Assembly (NCBI GenBank): GCA_963575745.1
Contig: CAUYUJ010004313.1
Location: forward strand, 1-64,000
DNA length: 64,000 nucleotides
Source: Prorocentrum cordatum
Lineage: Eukaryota; Sar; Dinophyceae; Prorocentrales; Prorocentraceae
Reading direction: 5' to 3'
Made by a program: the position numbers and the translations under genes. Of this stretch, positions 22,042 through 32,407 are shown in pieces. The notes beneath the pieces were generated by a model. The model saw only the letters and a program-made list of their open reading frames with translations, did not search any database and was not told the DNA's origin. Every line of letters begins with the position of its first letter. Position 1 is the stretch's first letter.

Positions 22042-22430
22042 CAGGCGAGCGGAGAAGCTCCGCCCTCAAGCCTGCCGCGCGCCCCTGCAGGCAGCGTCAG
22101 CTGCTTGGTCGCTTCCAGGCCCGCGGCCACCACGAACGGAGCCGTCGGCCGAGGCGGCGTCCACCAGCGGGCCGCACACCAGCCCGTCACGAGCTGCCCC
22201 ACCGCGACGGCGAGCAGCTGGGCGGTGGACCAGCCAGGGGACCCACAACCGCACTGGCAGCCGCAGATGGGCGCGGGTGGCGCGGACCGCACCAGCAGGC
22301 AGAAGGAGCCGATGGAGAATGCGCAGGCGACAGTGGACGGGTCGACCGGCATCCTAGTCCGGACAGAAAAAGGCTTGAGAGTCAGTGTCCATGGCGATCG
22401 TCAACATTACCATTGACATTAGCATGGTGA
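22042..22430. other. Region upstream of the retroelement, no gene
   Basis: GC-rich sequence without a convincing ORF. It could be the retroelement 5' untranslated region; no long terminal repeat was identifiable. Confidence 0.4.
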
Positions 22431-23410
22431 GATCGATAGTGAGATCAATAGTACGATGGATAGTGTATTAAATAGTGAGATCGATCGTAAGATCGATAGT
22501 GAGACCGATTGTGACTTCGATGGTGAGATCGATAGTGAGTTTAATAGTGAGATCGGTGGTGAGATCAAGCGTGAGATCAATAGTAAAGTTGATAGTGAGA
22601 CCGATGGTGAGATCGATAGTGTAATCGATTGTGAGATCGATGGTGATATCGATTGTGAGATCGATGATGACATCGATTTTGAGATCGATAGTGTGAGTGA
22701 TAGTGAGATCGATGGTGAGATCGAACGTGCACGTTTTGGTGAGATCGATGTTGAGATCGATAGCGAGATCACTAGTGAGAGGGATCGTGTCATCGATAAA
22801 GAGATCGATTGTGAAACCGATAGTGAGATCGATAGTGACATCGACAGTGAGACCGATGGTGAGATCGATAGTGAGATCGTTCGTGAAATCGATCGTGAAA
22901 TTGATAGTGATATTGATAGTGAGATCGATTGTGAGATCGATCGTGCGATCGATAGTGAGATCGGTACTGTAGTGGTACAGTGGTACCGAGGTTGAGATCG
23001 ATGGTGCGATCAATAGTGAGATCGATCGTGGAATTGATAGTGAGGTGAATTGTGAGATCGTGGGACCAATCGATAGTAAGACCGATAGTGAGATCGGTAG
23101 TGTGACTGATTGTGAGGTTGATGGCGAGATCGACAATGGGATTGATAGTGTGATCGATGGCGCGATAGATAGTACGATCGATGCTTAGATTCATTGTGAG
23201 CTCGACAGTGAGTTCGTGGTGAGATCGATGGTGAGTTCAATCGACCGATAGTGAGAAGGGAAGTAATATAGAAAGTTAGATCGACCGAGTGATATCGACA
23301 ACGAGGTCGATAGTGAGATCGATAGTTAAATCGATAGTAAGATCGATCGTAATATGGATAGTGGCATCGATCGTGATAACGTCAGTGACATCGATGGTGA
23401 GATCGATCGA
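22430..23410 (+). repeat. 1-kb GATCGATAGTGA minisatellite
   Basis: About 80 copies of a 12-bp unit (GAGATCGATAGT and variants such as GTGAGATCGATG). The unit length is a multiple of three, so ORFs run through both strands (EIDSEID on plus, LSISLSI on minus); these are artefacts of periodicity. Copies are more diverged towards 23000-23340. Confidence 0.9.
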
Positions 23411-23585
23411 GTGAGACGTTGGCTCCTCCCCATCCCCAGAACCTCCTCATCACCCGAAGGGTGGTCGTGTGGGGGGACGGGCCAAGATTCCGCCAGAGTA
23501 TCCGGCGACGAAGGGGGCGGAGCAGGAAGAAACGGGGGACATCCCGGAATCGTTGGGGAATGCTGGAACGTATCATTATCATTAG

Positions 23586-23737
23586 GTCGGGCCTGTCCTC
23601 CTACAGGATGATGTTGGAGGGAAAAATGAAAAATAGCCAAAACATGCACCAACATGTCAACCAATACTAACAAAGGAGTCCCCAGACTATGTTTTGACTG
23701 TTGTTGAACATTCCTCCTGTAGAGGGTCAGGCCCGAC
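23586..23737. mobile_element. MITE family 1, copy 1 (GTCGGGC ends)
   Basis: Begins GTCGGGCCTGTCCTCCTACAG and ends with the imperfect inverse (CTGTAGAGGGTCAGGCCCGAC). Interior shares CCCCAGACTAT and a TTTTGACTGTTG stretch with copy 2. It is 152 bp long and noncoding. Confidence 0.75.
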
Positions 23738-25381
23738 TTCACACTGTCGTGACCTCTTGCTTCGCCCCGAGGAGCCGCTGCGGCTCGGCCACGGCGCGGC
23801 CGCGCACGACGGGGAGGCGCGGGGCCGCGCCGTGGCCAGGGCCCTGCTGGGCCCGTGTTCCATCACCACCACCAGAAGTCGGAGGGGGGAAGGAAGGAAG
23901 GAGGATGAGGAGGAGGACGAGGAGGAGGAGGAGGAGGAGGAGGAGGAGGAAGAGGAGGAGTTTTTGTTTCCCCAGGGGGTAGAACGAAGCGTGGTTTAGC
24001 TGAAGAGGAACTGTGGAGGAGGAGGAGGAGGATCAGGAGGAGAAGGAGGATGGGGGAGGAGGACCCCATCCCCCTCCAACTTATGGTGGTGGTGGTGGTG
24101 GAACGGCCCCATCAAGCCCGCCATCGGCCGACGCTCGCTGGCGGGGGCCGCCCACGCAGGCGGACGAGAGGACCTGGAGGAACAAGACTGGGTGGCTCAA
24201 AGATGGGGTCCAGGAAGATGGGGTCCTGAGGATGGGAAGGTGAACGTCTTCTTGTGCTCGGCGTTTCGACAGTGGGCGGAAGTGGAGGGGGAGGGGGGGG
24301 GTCTGGCTCCGAACCCCTCTGCTCGGTGCGGCTGTCTGCGCCAGTGCGTCCCGTGGGGGAGACTCCGCCTGCGCAGAACAGGCGCAGAAAGCAGCCAGGA
24401 TCTACTCCATGGGGGGGGGGGATGAGGGGGGGTGCGCCGGCCCGCGCCAATCGGCAAAACACTATGGAGAAAACGATCACCAGGGATCCAGGGGTGGATG
24501 TACACTGTTGAAGGCAGCTCGTCCTTAGGGCCCCATCCCTCAGGGCCCCATCTTGGCGGCGCGCACAAGGGGATGGGGGGAGGGGGGAGGGCTTCTTAGG
24601 GCCCCATCTTCGAACCACCAGAAAACACTGCAGGAGCATGACCTTCGGGAGCTCCTCGCGGATTTCTTGGGCTCTGTGCTGGAGCCCCCGGGCGGCGCCT
24701 CCAGCGCCGACCCTGGTGCGCTCCGCGCGCCGGGGAGGAGGGGCCGGCACCGAGCCGAAATGTCCGCGCGGACCGCTCGAGAGTGCACGTCTGTGCGGGG
24801 ATCTCTACTGGCCCGGGCCAAACGAGACCCGGGTCAGTCAGGCCCTGCAGGATCCTGCAAACTCCTACAGGATCCTGCAGGATCCTGCACCCAAGCCCGG
24901 GTCAGTGCACCCCTGAATCTTCAGGATCCCGCAAGGTCTGGCGTTCCGACTGAACCCCGTTTGCATTGACCTCCGTCTCTTGAGCCCCGATCCATGCTGC
25001 CTTTTTCTTCTCCGAGGACGAGGGGCGGGGACAGTGACAGGTCACTGACGCGCCCGAGAAAACTGCAGCCTTGGATCGACACATTCTCGATTATTCGATC
25101 CCTCCATTTGAAACTTCCAAAATCTTGGTTTGCAATTTCCTGGTCGAGGGGCCCTGTCTTTAGCCCCAAGACCATTCAACCGGACCAGCCCAGACTAAGC
25201 CTGGGATTAAGCCCAAGATACGCCGGATCAAGCGAGAACAAACAGGATTATGCCTGATTGGGCCAGTTCCCGACCTCGGATACACCAGCGCCGACGCTGA
25301 ATTTGAGTTCTATGTCGCTCGCGGCGGCGCGCAATAGCTTAGGCATCGTCGGTCACACTAGCTGGAGAGGCTGGCCCCAGA
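23738..25381. other. Spacer with GGA tracts and BamHI/PstI-like repeats
   Basis: (GGA)n lies at 23905-23960 and 24017-24060. GGATCCTGCAGGATCCTGC repeats lie at 24845-24895. A minus-strand Pro/Arg-rich frame at 24112-24750 is not convincing. A short plus-strand frame before 25336 reads GYTSADAEFEFYVARGGAQ and could be the end of an exon. Confidence 0.4.
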
Positions 25382-25818
25382 TTGCTTCGGCAGGAAGACC
25401 ACGAAGAGGAGGACGCGCTCGTGGATGAGGAAGAGGAGGCGCGCGTGTCCTCAGAGCCTACGGCATCCGTCGGCTCGTCTGCTTCGACCTCTTTCGGCTT
25501 GGGCCCTTGCTGCCCGTCTCGTCTTTGCCCTGGCGGGGCGGCGCCGACTTTACAACGACAACACCCCCAAACCTCCGACGGCGCGGGGGCAACGCCAAGT
25601 ACAACATCAACGACACCACACCCGGACCTCCGACAGCATGTTCTTCCTCACTGCGAGGCCCCTGGACTCCTCGACCCCCTCCCCGAGGGCCAATCTTTGC
25701 CTCCTGCATCGCCTCGCGACCTCCCCGTGGAGCCCGCAGCGCGACTCGAGAGGCCGAGCTCGAGGAGACACGCTGGCGCTGCACACACAGGGCAGCAGCC
25801 GGCCCAAGCCCCCCCCTG
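25382..25818 (+). other. Possible exon of unknown function
   Basis: A plus-strand frame reads RQEDHEEEDALVDEEEEA, then a Ser/Thr/Pro-rich segment to ARLERPSSRRHAGAAHTGQ. Composition is protein-like, but there is no motif, no clear start, and it runs directly into MITE family 2 copy 1. Treat as tentative. Confidence 0.25.
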
Positions 25819-25945
25819 GGCATCGCTCGGACGTCCATTCCCTGTGTTATTTTTCGGTTTCGTGTGTGGCTTTTTCGCCAAATGATCAAGGATGCTCCTC
25901 GATGGTCCTCGCCGAAAGAAGAAATGCACACGCCCGAGCGATGCC
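25819..25945. mobile_element. MITE family 2, copy 1 (CATCGCTCGGACGT ends)
   Basis: About 127 bp. The left end GGCATCGCTCGGACGTCC is the inverse of the right end CACGCCCGAGCGATGCC with one change. Interior has TTCGCCAAATGATCAAGGAT and GGTCCTCGCCGAA, shared with the other copies. Confidence 0.8.
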
Positions 25946-26155
25946 AAGACCCTGAGCGAGAGGCATCGGTGTGCGGCCGCTCCCCGTGTGGCGGGCGTGC
26001 CGACACGGGCCCCCAACGGTGCTGCCGTGCGGGCGCTGCCGCACCGGGGGGGGGCCCTCGGCGGGGCTCTCCCCTTCGGGCCACAGGGCGTGCGAGGGCT
26101 GTGCCGTGGTGGCTCGGCAGGCGGAGGGCCGAGGCAGTGGTGGGGAGGAGGCCCG

Positions 26156-26281
26156 GCCAGCGCTCGGACGTCCATTCCCTTCATGTTTTCGTCAGTCTTG
26201 TGCGTGGTTGTTCGCCAAATGATCAGGGATGCTTCTGGACTGTCCTCGCCGAAGGCAGAATGCACACGTCCGAGCGATGCC
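26156..26281. mobile_element. MITE family 2, copy 2
   Basis: Same ends and interior as copy 1 (AGCGCTCGGACGTCCATTCC ... CACACGTCCGAGCGATGCC) with about 15% divergence by eye. Confidence 0.8.
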
Positions 26282-26569
26282 AGGAGGCTGGAGGAGGAAG
26301 GCGGCGGCGGGCTCATCAGGGGCACGGGTCGGGGTTCGGCCACTGCCGGGCATTCCGAAAATGGCCCCAGCACCTCGAGTGCGCTCCAAATTGGTGCATA
26401 GCAAGTTGGGGGGCTCACTCGCGCCTCGGCGCACAGAACGGACACAGCCCTGTGGCCAGAAGTGGCAGGCCTCGACAAAACAGGAGAGAGGAGTTAGGAA
26501 CGCCAGGCGCTGTCGCTCCAACACGAGGACCCAACACCACAGGACAGCTGCGAAAGGTATCCTGACGAA

Positions 26570-27210
26570 GCGTGTGAGGGGTGCGCCAAAAAACAGATGC
26601 GGCGGTGCAATGTGGGGAAATCCCGATGGGGTCACAAAACGTATGAGGGGTGTGCCGACATGGGACCGGTAGTGCCATGCTGGCGCTGCCACCGGGGCAC
26701 TCGGTGCAGCTCCCTATGGGGCCACGACACGTGTGAAGGATGTGCCGTTGTGGGAGCGGTGGTGCCATGCGGGCGCTACCACTGGGGCCTTCGGTGGAGT
26801 TCCCTGTGGGGCTGCGACTCGTTTGAGGGGTGCGCCAAAACGGGTGCGGTGGTGCCATGCGGGCGATGCCACTTGAGCTTTCTCGGTGGAGCTCCCTGTG
26901 GGGCCACGGGGCGTGTGCAGGGTGTGGTAAAAGGGGCGCGGCAGTGCCATGCGATCGCTGCCACGGGAGCCTTCGGTGGAGCTCCCTATGGGGCCACGAA
27001 GCGCGTGAGTGGTGTGCCGAAACGGGTGCGGTGGTGCCATGCGGGCGCTTCCACTGGGGCCTTCAGCGTGGAGCTCCCAGTGGGGCCACGAAACATGTGA
27101 CGGGTGTGACAAAACATGTGCGGTGATGCCATGCGGGCGCTGCCACTGGAGCCTTCGGTGGAGCTCCCATGGGCGACGAAACGTGTCAGGGGTGTGCCGA
27201 AACAGGGACA
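26570..27210 (+). repeat. 90-bp tandem repeat, Cys-rich in one frame
   Basis: Seven or so copies. The word GTGCCATGC recurs at 26672, 26762, 26852, 26944, 27034 and 27125, so the period is 90-92 bp. Because 90 is a multiple of three, the first copies encode a 30-residue repeat such as GAVVPCGRCHWGLRWSSLWG followed by H-x-TCEGCA. The frame breaks when the period becomes 92. It may be a former coding repeat or a chance consequence of the period. Confidence 0.8.
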
Positions 27211-27544
27211 TGAGGAAAGCAGAGGCAATGTGGGAGGAGGGAGGAGGGGGATGAGGAAAGAAGACGCGGGGCGCTGTGGGAACCCAGCGCCAGAGGATAA
27301 TTGAGGATAAAATGACGTCCAGAACCTCGATTCTCGATTCTCGAGCCTTGGACCTGCGATCGCAACATGGCCACACGGACGCGGATCAGGAAGATGAGCC
27401 TGTACGCCGAAGGCAGCGTACTACGTGGATATCCGCCGGATAGAAGAACACTTCAAGGTGGAGGGCCCAGACACGAAAAATGCAAGGGGAACTGACCCTC
27501 TAAAGCCAGGATTGCTCTTAGCCCTCGCTGCAGCTGCACCTCCT

Positions 27545-27670
27545 GGCCATCGCTCGGACGTCCATTCCCTGTGTTTTTTTTGATTTCGTGCGTGGTTGTT
27601 TCGCCAAATGATTAAGGATGCTCCTCGATGGTCCTCGCCGAAGGAAAAATGCACACGTCCGAGCGATGCC
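27545..27670. mobile_element. MITE family 2, copy 3
   Basis: Ends CCATCGCTCGGACGTCC and CACACGTCCGAGCGATGCC. It is flanked on both sides by a diverged 45-bp direct repeat (27499-27544 and 27673-27720, both starting CTAAAGCCAGGATTG). Confidence 0.8.
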
Positions 27671-27859
27671 AAGCTAAAGCCAGGATTGTTCTTACCCCTC
27701 GCGCCTGCTGCACCTCCAGGTCTGAGCAGGGGCGCCCGCCGGCTGCACGCAAGACGTGACCCGAGCAGGAGTGACCTCTGGCGCGCGGCTTGCCGACCGC
27801 TGCACGCGATGCGGCGGCAGCGGTCTGCGTGCTTGGGTGTGGCCCCTCCCTCCTCCGTC

Positions 27860-28070
27860 CTCCTCCTCCTCCTCCACCTCCTCCTCCTCCTCCTCCTCCT
27901 CCTCCTCCTCCTCCGTCCTCCTCCTCCTCCTCCGTCCTCCTCCTCCTCCTCCTCCTCCTCCTCCTCCTCCTCCTCCGTCCTCCTCCTCCTCCTCCTCCTC
28001 CTCCTCCGTCCTCCTTCTCCTCCTCCTCCTCCTCCGTCCTCCTCCTCCTCCTCCTCCTCCTCCTCCTCCG
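27860..28070 (+). repeat. (TCC)n tract with spaced CCGT interruptions
   Basis: About 210 bp of TCC triplets broken at intervals by TCCGTCCTCC. No gene is supported around it; Glu/Arg-rich minus-strand frames are repeat translations. Confidence 0.9.
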
Positions 28071-28226
28071 CGCCCCCCTCGAAGGCCGGCGAAGGGTTAC
28101 TCGACTCTCGTGCCACAGCCCCTGCCTCGGGCGGCCGCTCGGGAAGAGGTTGGACAACGCCCGAGCGCTCGCTCGGCGAGGCGCGGCTGCTCGGCCGCAC
28201 CACGAGGCCGCTCGAGCGCACCACGA

Positions 28227-28610
28227 GATGCATCAACTGTGTTCTTAGAGCTGGGGGCTCTGTTCTCCTCGATGATCCGAGAAGGCCTCCTCCTTCGCAC
28301 TTCTCCCCCTCGCTCGTCGGGGGCGCGCAAACATGAATTAGCGATCCATGGATTTGGCGCGCGGTTGCCAAACCCATGGATCGGGGGCGGTGCCCTCCCC
28401 AGAATGCGGCCGGCGCCGCCTCGCTCGGCGGCGGCAATCCGCGATCCCCCATGGAAACGGGACCCGTCGATAATCCACGCCCCCTTAATCCAAGTGTTGC
28501 GATCATCTGATGTCTGAAGATGCATCAACTGTGTTCTCAGGACTGGGGGTTCTGCTCTCCCCGATGATCCGAGAAGGCCTCCTTCGCGCTTCTCCCCCTC
28601 CTCCCCCTCC
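28227..28610 (+). repeat. Diverged direct repeat pair of about 85 bp
   Basis: Segments at 28227-28310 and 28519-28600 share GATGCATCAACTGTGTTCT, CTGGGGG..TCTG and GATGATCCGAGAAGGCCTCC. A (TCC)n tract follows from 28600 to the assembly gap. Confidence 0.75.
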
Positions 28611-28613
28611 TCC

Positions 28614-28645
<32 letters not shown>

Positions 28646-28694
28646 CTCCTCTTCCTCCTCCTCTTCCTCCTCCTGTTCCTCCTCCTCCTCCTCC

Positions 28695-28794
28695 NNNNNN
28701 NNNNNNNNNNNNNNNNNNNNNNNNNNNNNNNNNNNNNNNNNNNNNNNNNNNNNNNNNNNNNNNNNNNNNNNNNNNNNNNNNNNNNNNNNNNNNN
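28695..28794. other. Assembly gap (100 N)
   Basis: Exactly 100 N, inside a (TCC)n tract. This is a conventional gap of unknown true length, caused by the repeat. Confidence 0.98.
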
Positions 28795-29264
28795 TCTCAC
28801 ATTTTCCCCATAAAAGGGGCGGCGACTGACAGTCCCTCCAGGGGCGGGGTGGCTGGGTCCCCCTGCTCCCTGGGGAGGCCCCAGCCTCACGATGCACACC
28901 AGGAGTGCGGGAGCAGGGCTGACAGTGCGACAGCGGGAGCTCCATGGGGCCGAAGGCGGCGGACAGTGCGACAATTGGAAGTGAGTGACCATGGGGCACG
29001 CTGTGGAGGTTTGGGGGTGAAGCGTTCCGCGAGACCACGTTGGATGCCGCTTGCGTGGTTCCGTGGCCAATACACGCCCAAGGTGGGAAGGCGCAAGGGC
29101 CTCCCCAAACTCCAATGGGAAGCCCCGTCCGTTGAGACGACCCGGCTCCTCCTACCCCTCCTCCCACTGCTCTTCCCATAACCACAACCAACATCACCAC
29201 CTCCTCCATCGTCTTCACCATCTTCATCATACTCATAGCGCTCATCAAATTAATACTCAACACT
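28795..29264. other. Unannotated stretch between the gap and the ATC tract
   Basis: Ordinary GC-rich sequence with two GACAGTGCGACA..GGGAGCTCCATGG-like repeats near 28920-28990. No gene is supported. Confidence 0.5.
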
Positions 29265-29305
29265 TTACGTCGTCATCATCGTCACCGCCATCACCGTCAC
29301 CATAC

Positions 29306-29362
<57 letters not shown>

Positions 29363-29495
29363 GCATCATCATCATCATCAGCATCATCATCATCATCATC
29401 AGCATCATCATCAGCATGATCATCATCATCATCAGCAGCAGCATCATCATCATCAGCAGCATCATCATCATCATCACCACCACCACCGCCCCACC

Positions 29496-29529
<34 letters not shown>

Positions 29530-29659
29530 CCACCATCACCGCCATCCTCATCATCGTCATCATCATCATCATCATCAGCATCATCATCTGCATCATCATC
29601 GTCATCATCATCATCAGCATCATCACCACCACCACCACACCACCACCACCACCACCAAC

Positions 29660-29690
<31 letters not shown>

Positions 29691-30200
29691 CCATCATCAT
29701 CATCGGCATCATCATCATCATCATCATCACCATCACCGCCATCATTATCAGCAGCATCATCATCATCACCATCATCATCATCGTCATCGTCATCATCATC
29801 GGCATCATCATCATCATCAGCAGCATCAGCATCAGCATCAACATCATCAGCAGCATCATCATCACCATCATCAGCATGATCATCATCATCATCGTCGTCA
29901 TTATCACCATCACCATCACCATCACCATCATCATCATCAGTATCATCAACATCATCATCATCATCATCGTCATCATCATCATCATCATCATTGGTATCAT
30001 CGTTATCATCAGCATCACCATCATCGCCATCACCATCACTGCCACCATCACTACTACCACCATCACCATCGTCACCATCATCGTTATCATCATCGTTATC
30101 AACATCGTCACCACCATCATCATCACCATCATCATCAACAACACCATTGCCATCACGATCATCAAGTTCATAATCATCAACATCAGCGACACCACCGTCT
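29265..30200 (+). repeat. (ATC)n microsatellite, over 900 bp
   Basis: Long runs of ATC/CAT triplets with CAC, CAG and CGT variants, purer at the left and more diverged after 29900. Apparent poly-His, poly-Ser and poly-Met ORFs are artefacts. Confidence 0.95.
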
Positions 30201-30678
30201 TTACCACCGTCATCGTCATCATGTCTATCCTTCCGAATGTTGTCACTGTCACCCTCTTTCCCTCATCTTGTCACCCCCTCTCCCGCTCACCCGCTCGCCC
30301 TCTCTCCCACCCTCTCCCTCTTATCCTTTCCGTCTCTGTGTGTGTGGCAGCGTGGCGAGCGCCGTTGGTCCAGTGATACCCCCCGCGCCGAGCGCGGGGG
30401 GGCCTCGCTCGGGCAACGCGCGCGGACGCAAGCGCGAGGGTCGGTACTGGCGGGACGCGCCGGGCGCAGGGCGCAGGGGCAGCAGGGGGAGAAGAGGGCG
30501 GCCCAGAGGGAAGCCGAAACTGCCAGGAACCGTGATTTGGCCTTCAGCGTCGAGGAAACATGCCTGAGGGCTTCGCGGGGCCCATCGCCACCTAGGACGG
30601 TGAGCTGGCACCGTGGGCTGGTGGGGCTGAGACGCTATGGCCCAGATGGGATGGGGACTGGTGAGACGATGCTGACGC

Positions 30679-30760
30679 GTGCCGCGGCGGCGGCCACGGT
30701 GACACGCTCTGTGGTATGCGAGCGGATAGTTGGCGTGTCGCTCCGTGGGGCTGGAAGCTG
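30679..30760 (+). repeat. Dispersed GCGTGTCG...CGACACGC repeat, copy 1
   Basis: GCGTGCCGCGGCGGCGGCC, then GGTGACACGCT and GCGAGCGGATAG, then GCGTGTCGCTCCG. Related sequences are at 34995-35165 and 37013-37185. Confidence 0.6.
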
Positions 30761-30808
30761 GAAAAAGTTCCCGACGCTGACTTCTTGGGAAAGGGGATTG
30801 AGCAGGGA

Positions 30809-31027
30809 CCGACCGTCCCGGCATTTCGATAGACCGACCACGAAATGTTCTTAGAACCCAAGAATGTTCTAAGAACAAAAAACGTTTTTAGAACATGTGC
30901 CCGATGTGTAGAAACAAGACAGATCCAGCCAGAACTGTTCCAAGAACATTTCGTGGAAACCACAAAAGGTTCCTAGAACATTGTTTGGCAGGCCTATAGG
31001 CACGCCGGGACGCTTCGCCACTGCTTG
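30809..31027. repeat. Inverted-repeat element, TTCTTAGAAC type, copy 1
   Basis: Nested inverted repeats. Outer ends CCGTCCCGGCATTTCGATAG and CTATAGGCACGCCGGGACG pair; inside, CCACGAAATGTTCTTAGAAC pairs with GTTCCAAGAACATTTCGTGG. The inner part is full of GTTCTAAGAAC-like palindromes. A second copy is at 63745-63984. It may be a foldback MITE. Confidence 0.75.
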
Positions 31028-31178
31028 AAAAGCGGGGTGCACCAAACCCGACGGCGCGATCCGCTAAGCCAGTCGCCCACCCTCGAGCGCCGCGCCCTAG
31101 GCGGTGCGCCACGCGCAGCTATATCTTTGCGCGCTCCCTCGCCGCCTTTCCCAGGAGAAGGCCGCCTCTCCAACACGT

Positions 31179-31320
31179 GCCAACCCGCTCGGGCGTCCAC
31201 CCCGTAGGCATCAGCCGGTTTCTTGCGCGCGCGCGCTTCTTGCGCGGAATTTTCTCCCAGGTGCTCCTCGAGGGTCCTCGCCGAGGAAAAAAATGAAAGT
31301 GCACGCGTCCGAGCGATGCC
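31179..31320. mobile_element. MITE family 2, copy 4 (diverged)
   Basis: Left end CCCGCTCGGGCGTCCACCCC and right end CACGCGTCCGAGCGATGCC, with the shared GTGCTCCTCGAGGGTCCTCG interior. It is the most diverged and longest copy. Confidence 0.65.
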
Positions 31321-31475
31321 ACTGATGCCGCCCAGCGCTGGCCGCGGATGCGCAGAGCGCACGGCTGCCGTCGCGCCCCCGCGGGGCGACCTCCGGGAGA
31401 GACGGGCCCGGGTGCCCCAGGGCCCCTCGGGTCGGGCGGCAGGGGGCGCGGGAGGCGCACAGCACAGCCGGAACC

Positions 31476-31610
31476 CTCCTCCTCCTCCTCCTCCCCCTCC
31501 TCCTCCTCCTCCTCCTCCTCCTCCTCTGCCTCATCCTTCTCCTCCTCCTCCTCCTGCCTCCTCCTCCTCCTCCTCCTCCTGCTGCCTCCTCCTCCTCCTC
31601 CTCCTGGCCA
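31476..31610 (+). repeat. (TCC)n tract
   Basis: About 135 bp of TCC triplets with TGCC interruptions. Flanks 31321-31475 and 31611-31905 show no convincing gene. Confidence 0.9.
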
Positions 31611-31905
31611 GAAGAGCAGCCTCCACGAGCAGGAGGCCCTCCGCCGGCCAGGCCGGAGAGCCTCTCCAGGGTGCCCTCCCCCAGGGTGCATCAACGGGCA
31701 TCCAGCAGGCACAGAGTCGGCGGCGAGCGAGGGGGAGAAGAGACAAAGGGGCGGGCCTCCTCAGACGTCTCGGAAGCCCCCCGGCCTTCTGGGAAGTTGT
31801 CTGAGCCTTCCCCGAAGACAGAAAACGCTTCTCAGAAGGGCATGCAGCAAGCACAGAGAGATCATCGGGGGCACCCTCCCCGAGTCGACCTCGGCCTCGT
31901 ATTAA

Positions 31906-32050
31906 GTCGGGCCTGTCCCCCTACAGGGGGATTTTGGAGGAGGAAAAAAAAAACTACCACAAAATGGATCAAAAGGTAATCAAAGCACAGTCCCCAGACT
32001 ATTTTGTGGACTGTTTTTGAAAATTCCACCGGCATAGGGACAGGCCCGAC
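31906..32050. mobile_element. MITE family 1, copy 2, flanked by TTAA
   Basis: 145 bp from GTCGGGCCTGTCCCCCTACAG to GGGACAGGCCCGAC. The immediate flanks are TTAA on both sides, a candidate 4-bp target duplication of piggyBac type, unless the terminal inverted repeat itself includes AA/TT. Confidence 0.8.
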
Positions 32051-32248
32051 TTAAGCCTGGTACCCCAGTGCGACCGTCACGCACGTGGGGTTCGCCAAGC
32101 GGCTCACGCAGCTGGTCTTCCTGGCGCAGCCCGGCGCCGGAGGCGCCACCCTATCGCGGAAGGCGCTGTGCGGCGGGGCCCAGACCGGCTGCACGCAGCC
32201 GATCTCGTCCCGTCGGGGTCGATTGGACCGCACGCGCGAGAGGACACA

Positions 32249-32407
32249 GGTAGGAGGCCACATGCGAAGCCTACCCCTACCCCCCACGATTTCTGAGGGG
32301 GAGGGTGGCGTTCACTTCGTTCGGGAGCTCCCGAGCGAAGTGAACCCCACCCTCCCCCTCAGAAATCGTGGGGGGTAGGGGTAGGGTTCGCATGTAGCCC
32401 TCTAACA
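32249..32407. mobile_element. Recent hairpin insertion with a known empty site
   Basis: Two arms of about 70 bp (32256-32327 and 32330-32399) are almost perfect inverses around CGGGAGCTCCCG. The related sequence at 37360-37492 runs straight from GAGGACACA into AGACCCTTCCGAG, exactly where this copy carries the 159-bp insert. The flanking trinucleotide ACA is present on both sides (32246-32248 and 32405-32407), consistent with a 3-bp target duplication. It is noncoding. Confidence 0.85.

Noticed and set aside
22456-22995. Acidic EIDSEID repeat protein
   Set aside because: Produced by a 12-bp minisatellite, open on both strands; no flanking protein-like sequence.
29416-30567. Long poly-His/poly-Ser ORFs across the ATC tract
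   Set aside because: Direct translation of an ATC microsatellite; no stop codons occur in the repeat, so length is meaningless.
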